A stretch of DNA of 17,514 nucleotides, from assembly GCF_938045405.1 (NCBI RefSeq), contig NZ_CALIMW010000131.1, positions 1-17,514 on the forward strand. Direction: 5' to 3'. The position numbers and the translations under genes were made by a program. The notes below the pieces were generated by a model. It searched no databases and was not told the DNA's origin. It saw nothing but the letters and a program-made list of their open reading frames with translations. The DNA is from an uncultured Campylobacter sp. Its GTDB lineage: Bacteria; Campylobacterota; Campylobacteria; Campylobacterales; Campylobacteraceae. This document shows, in pieces, positions 14,579 to 17,514 of the stretch (the first letter of the stretch is position 1; every line of letters begins with the position of its first letter).

Positions 14579-14998
14579 TTAAAATCCATGCAGCCGCTTA
14601 ATCTCTGCGCTAATCGGCTTTTTTTGGCCTGATTTGGTCACACTTACGTAGGTTGCGATCGCGCTGGTTACGTGCAAGCACTCGCGAAATCCATCCTCGC
14701 CCAGTCGTAGCGCTGCGACCTCGATCTGCACGCGGATAGAGGTATTTCCCACGCTTAGTACTTTTGCGTAGCAGCTGATGACATCGCCGATAAATACGGG
14801 CTGCTTGAAAGTTACCTCCTGCATCGAGATCGTCACGACCCGCTCGGGCGCTATCTCGCGCGCCGCCGTCGCGCCCGCTAAATCGATCTGCGCTAGTATC
14901 CAGCCGCCGAAAATATTGCCCGAGCTATTCGTATCCTTAGGCAGCGCTACGACCTTGATGCGCGGCTCGCCGAAATCGTCTAAGTTTAAATCGCTCAT
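14579..14998 (-). CDS. YciA-type acyl-CoA thioesterase
   Basis: This 139-residue hotdog-fold protein hydrolyses acyl-CoA thioesters in the cytoplasm. The family signature SSGNIFGGWILAQIDLAGATAA (starting at residue 25) contains the helix with Asp39, the likely catalytic acid. The later VTFKQPVFIGDVISCYA strand fits YciA-like enzymes. The ATG at 14998 has AAGGAG upstream. It is divergent from ciaB, as I recall for C. jejuni Cj0915 and Cj0914c. Chain-length preference cannot be predicted. Confidence 0.92.
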   Translation of the reverse strand: MSDLNLDDFGEPRIKVVALPKDTNSSGNIFGGWILAQIDLAGATAAREIAPERVVTISMQEVTFKQPVFIGDVISCYAKVLSVGNTSIRVQIEVAALRLGEDGFRECLHVTSAIATYVSVTKSGQKKPISAEIKRLHGF

Positions 14999-15026
14999 TT
15001 TTACTCCTTAAATTTAAAAATCTCGC

Positions 15027-15064
15027 ATTTTAACCGCGCAAATTTAACACTTTTTCGATACAAT
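15027..15064. promoter_or_regulatory. Divergent promoters of the thioesterase gene and ciaB
   Basis: Minus strand: TAAAAT complementary to 15027-15032, 29 bases before the thioesterase ATG. Plus strand: TACAAT at 15059-15064 after TTTTTCGA, giving ciaB a leader of about 110 bases. Motif evidence only. Confidence 0.45.
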
Positions 15065-15182
15065 CGGCAAAAATCTATGTCGAAATTTTAAAATTTTAAG
15101 CGGATGCGAGGATAGAATTTTGCTCGCGAAGCAGACACATTCCGCTCGTAAAAAGACGATAAAACGGCAAAAAGGATACGCG

Positions 15183-16997
15183 ATGAACGATTTTGTAAAA
15201 CTTAGCGAGATGGCAGCGAGCGCTAAGGCGCGACTAAACGCCCTCTACGACGAGCCGCACGCCGAGCTGATCGCGCGTGGGCTGGAGATCTGCGGCTTTG
15301 AGCCTAGCGATACTGCACGCATAGCCGTACTACGCCGAATCGTTGATCTCAAAGAGGATCCGTTACTGCAAGAATTTCGCCGCTTAGGCTACGATGAGGC
15401 GCGGCAGCGCGAGCTAAAGAGCAAAATGTATGATTTCACTCGCGAAATACACGAGAGTATGCACGCGGCTCTTATCGCCGAAGCTGGCGCGCAAGGGATT
15501 TTGCAGCCCTTTTATCTGGAGCTTTTAAAGGGCGTGCACCGCATCGGGCTCGTGCTAAGCGATATGCAAAAAAGCTGGCAAGCCCTAATCATCGAAGGCA
15601 CGAACAAGCGCTTGCAAAAGGAATTTAGCTCGCTTGCGCAGGCGAAGGAATTTTTACTGCAAGAGGAGCTGTTTATGCGCACGCCTCACGGCGAGATCTG
15701 CGAGCGCTGCTACGGCGCGATAGTGCAGCGCGAGGGCAAATCCCAAATGGTGCCCTACGCCGTGGCATTTGCGGATGAGACGGCAAAGCTACAGAGCGAA
15801 TTTAGCGATCTTTTGGAGCGCCTGGTGACGCTTGCAGAAGATGAGAGCGAGCTAGCTTACGTCGCGTATCTGTCCAAGCTCAAGCAGGCCTTTTGCGAGA
15901 GGGACGCTAGCGCGGTGATCGGCGCGTGGCGGGATGCGGAGATCGCGTGGATGGATATAAAAACGCCGCTTCAGATCGGGCATCCGCTCGAATACTACGA
16001 AGACGCCTACACGCACGCAGTCGCGCTGGAATGGGACGTCAGGCTTGCAGGAGCGTATGAGTTTAGCGCGGAAGAATTTAAAGCGCGCGTAAGCGAGAGT
16101 TTTGAGCGTGCGTATGAAAAAATCGGCGCGAACAACGCCGTCATGCACTCGCTCGTGCTTTCAAACATCGCCAAAACTCAGCTTTACGTCTGCGCTCCGC
16201 TGATCTACTACGGCGCCGATCTGGGCGGGCTCTTTTCGGCGCAGGTCGTGCCAAACGACGAATTCGTAAGCACCAACTGCGGCAAGAAAATTTTCGCCTT
16301 CGTAAATTTCGTCTATGAAAGCGCCAAGGCTAGACCTTTTATGCGGCTAAGCAGCGAAATTTTCGACCTCGATTATCTAAATTTCGGACGCGAAATTTTA
16401 TTTAAAAAGCCGCAAATTTGGCGCCGCGTCTACGAAATATCGACGATCGGGCATGAGTTCGGGCATATATTTTTCATCGACGCAGACACCGAGGCGCGCA
16501 TGAACCGCTCGGGGCTTTTTAAGCTCATCGAGGAGTATAAGGCGACCACGGGCGGGCTCGTGAACTTCTTTTTCCACGAGGAGGAGGAGTTTTGCCTGCC
16601 GGTGCTGGATGAGCTGATCCGCCGCGCCGTGGGCCTCATCGCGTGGCAGCGGGTGGAGGAGCTCAAGCCCTACTACTGCGAGGCTCTGATACATCTGAGC
16701 TTGCTTTTTGCATCGGGCGTTTTGAAATTTGACGGCATGCGGCTGGCGGTTAAATTTGACCGCGCGGGCTATGAGAGCTTCAAAGCCGCGTGCCTGCAAA
16801 ACTATGAGGAGCTGGCGCAGCTTTATTACGACAAAAAGGACGCGGCGGAATTTTTATCGCGCTTTGCGGAGCTTAGCGGCGGCGTGTATCTGCCGCGCGA
16901 GGCGCAGGTGCGGGAGTTTGTGGAGTTTTACTACTCGCGCTACGAAGCGATCGGCAACGAAACGGATCCTAGCAATGAACGAGCAAAGTGGCTTTAA
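15183..16997 (+). CDS. ciaB: Invasion antigen B homologue with HEFGH peptidase motif
   Basis: This is a 604-residue homologue of CiaB, which C. jejuni exports and needs for full entry into host cells. In that species export is reported to go through the flagellar apparatus. Length is close to the 610 residues I recall for C. jejuni. The opening MNDFVKLSEM and the neighbouring thioesterase gene support the assignment. Residues 424-428 read HEFGH inside TIGHEFGHIFF, a gluzincin-type HExxH motif. A possible third ligand, Glu450 or Glu451 in EEYKAT, lies about 26 residues after the first histidine, spacing similar to M3 peptidases. A zinc peptidase activity is inference. The ATG at 15183 has AAAGGA upstream; the TTG at 15120 has no site. 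No signal peptide is seen. Confidence 0.88.
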   Translation: MNDFVKLSEMAASAKARLNALYDEPHAELIARGLEICGFEPSDTARIAVLRRIVDLKEDPLLQEFRRLGYDEARQRELKSKMYDFTREIHESMHAALIAEAGAQGILQPFYLELLKGVHRIGLVLSDMQKSWQALIIEGTNKRLQKEFSSLAQAKEFLLQEELFMRTPHGEICERCYGAIVQREGKSQMVPYAVAFADETAKLQSEFSDLLERLVTLAEDESELAYVAYLSKLKQAFCERDASAVIGAWRDAEIAWMDIKTPLQIGHPLEYYEDAYTHAVALEWDVRLAGAYEFSAEEFKARVSESFERAYEKIGANNAVMHSLVLSNIAKTQLYVCAPLIYYGADLGGLFSAQVVPNDEFVSTNCGKKIFAFVNFVYESAKARPFMRLSSEIFDLDYLNFGREILFKKPQIWRRVYEISTIGHEFGHIFFIDADTEARMNRSGLFKLIEEYKATTGGLVNFFFHEEEEFCLPVLDELIRRAVGLIAWQRVEELKPYYCEALIHLSLLFASGVLKFDGMRLAVKFDRAGYESFKAACLQNYEELAQLYYDKKDAAEFLSRFAELSGGVYLPREAQVREFVEFYYSRYEAIGNETDPSNERAKWL

Positions 16998-17039
16998 AAT
17001 TTCAGCTCTGAACTGCGCCTTAAAATAATGGAAAGCGAG

Positions 17040-17059
17040 TAAAATTCCGCGGAATTTTA
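17040..17059 (+). promoter_or_regulatory. Perfect 20-bp palindrome before a membrane-protein gene
   Basis: TAAAATTCCG followed by CGGAATTTTA is perfectly self-complementary. It lies 43 bases after the ciaB stop and touches the AAGGGG ribosome site of the next gene. It could be an operator, a translation-blocking hairpin or a terminator stem. It is built from the AAAATTCC word that is common in this window. Confidence 0.5.
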
Positions 17060-17069
17060 AGGGGAAAGC

Positions 17070-17514
17070 ATGGGATATTTTAAAAATTTACTCTCTGATT
17101 TAAGGAGCGGCAGGCTCGCGCTGCACCCGATTTTGCTTGCGGCGACGTTTTGTATAGTAAAATTTTCGTGGCCTAGGTTAATAGGCAATGTAGGCGAAAG
17201 TGATGCACTCGGTAGTTTCATATTTATGGACTTTATTCAATGCGCCTGCTTCGTAGGGTTAGGCGCGCATCTTGTCTATGTCGCGGGGCGCGGCGGCAAA
17301 AACAGGCAAAGCGGCGGCTGCGAAAACAGCGGCTACGAAGGCGTGATACAGCCTCGCGGACTGCGATATTTAGCCGTGCTGCGCGCTATCTTATGCGCTC
17401 TGTGCATCATCGCATGCGTGGTGGGTTATCTTGGCGCGGATATAAATCACCAAAAATTGGGCGTTCTGAATTGGTTTTTTCCGACCGCGCTAGCAAGCAC
17501 TTTCATATATTTGA
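17070..17514 (+). CDS. Partial multi-pass membrane protein of unknown function
   Basis: The frame is open from the ATG at 17070 to the right edge (148 complete codons), so the gene continues outside the window. AAGGGGA lies just before the start. The protein begins MGYFKNLLSDLRSGRLALHP. It has hydrophobic segments at about residues 20-34, 49-72, 101-121 and 135-148. Between the second and third is a polar G/N/S/R-rich loop. Cysteines are frequent in the hydrophobic parts. I do not recognise a family. It follows ciaB by 72 bases in the same direction. Confidence 0.7.
   Translation, partial: MGYFKNLLSDLRSGRLALHPILLAATFCIVKFSWPRLIGNVGESDALGSFIFMDFIQCACFVGLGAHLVYVAGRGGKNRQSGGCENSGYEGVIQPRGLRYLAVLRAILCALCIIACVVGYLGADINHQKLGVLNWFFPTALASTFIYL

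Noticed and set aside
15120..15182. Upstream TTG start adding 21 residues to CiaB
   Set aside because: No ribosome site before it. The ATG at 15183 has AAAGGA and matches the N-terminus expected for the family.
15492..15560. Searching for a second peptidase site at HESMH near residue 90 of CiaB
   Set aside because: HESMH fits HExxH by pattern, but it sits in an alpha-helical, charged region without a nearby third ligand and is probably chance.
1..17514. tRNA, rRNA, insertion sequence or prophage
   Set aside because: No cloverleaf with a GTTCRA arm, rRNA signature, transposase, integrase or long terminal repeat was found on either strand.

Overview
The window looks like chromosome from an epsilonproteobacterium of the genus Campylobacter. 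The evidence is gene content (CiaB-type invasion protein, all-alpha dimeric dUTPase, type II dehydroquinase, futalosine-pathway type deaminase), gene order, AAATTTTAAA-rich spacers, and TATAAT/TAAAAT -10 boxes without clear -35 boxes. The fairly high GC for the genus and signs of flagellar gene loss suggest an oral, non-flagellated species such as C. gracilis. That species call is inference from memory; no database was searched.

Left part (1-2400, minus strand): a two-gene operon with an amidohydrolase of the aminofutalosine deaminase family followed by the membrane peptidase SppA, overlapping by 13 bases. A divergent promoter region separates it from a tightly packed plus-strand operon (2523-5744): aroQ (shikimate pathway), an M24 Xaa-Pro-type aminopeptidase, folK (folate pathway), and a MinD/ParA-family ATPase that I read as a decayed or repurposed FlhG. 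In H. pylori, as I recall it, the order is aroQ-pepQ-folK-flhF-flhG-fliA-fliM-fliY. Here flhF and everything flagellar after flhG are missing. The FlhG-like protein lacks its usual N-terminal FlhF-activating segment and carries about 148 residues of N/S/D/E/K-rich low-complexity sequence. This is the most interesting feature of the window. It is followed by a translationally coupled LOG-family gene and mnmA (tRNA 2-thiouridine).

Middle part (7494-12119): mostly single genes with long AT-rich spacers. These are a membrane-anchored DKNYY-repeat protein, a small cupin with a palindrome in its leader, luxS (AI-2 and methyl cycle) divergent from a 4-oxalocrotonate tautomerase-like gene, and a YhbP-type flavin-binding-fold protein divergent from dut.

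Right part (12200-17514): dut, an EI24/CysZ-like membrane protein, a small four-cysteine zinc-ribbon-like protein, then a YciA-type acyl-CoA thioesterase divergent from ciaB. The thioesterase/ciaB pair is also adjacent in C. jejuni, as I recall. CiaB carries an HEFGH zinc-peptidase signature. A membrane-protein gene preceded by a perfect 20-bp palindrome runs off the right edge. I found no tRNA, rRNA, CRISPR array, insertion sequence or prophage gene.
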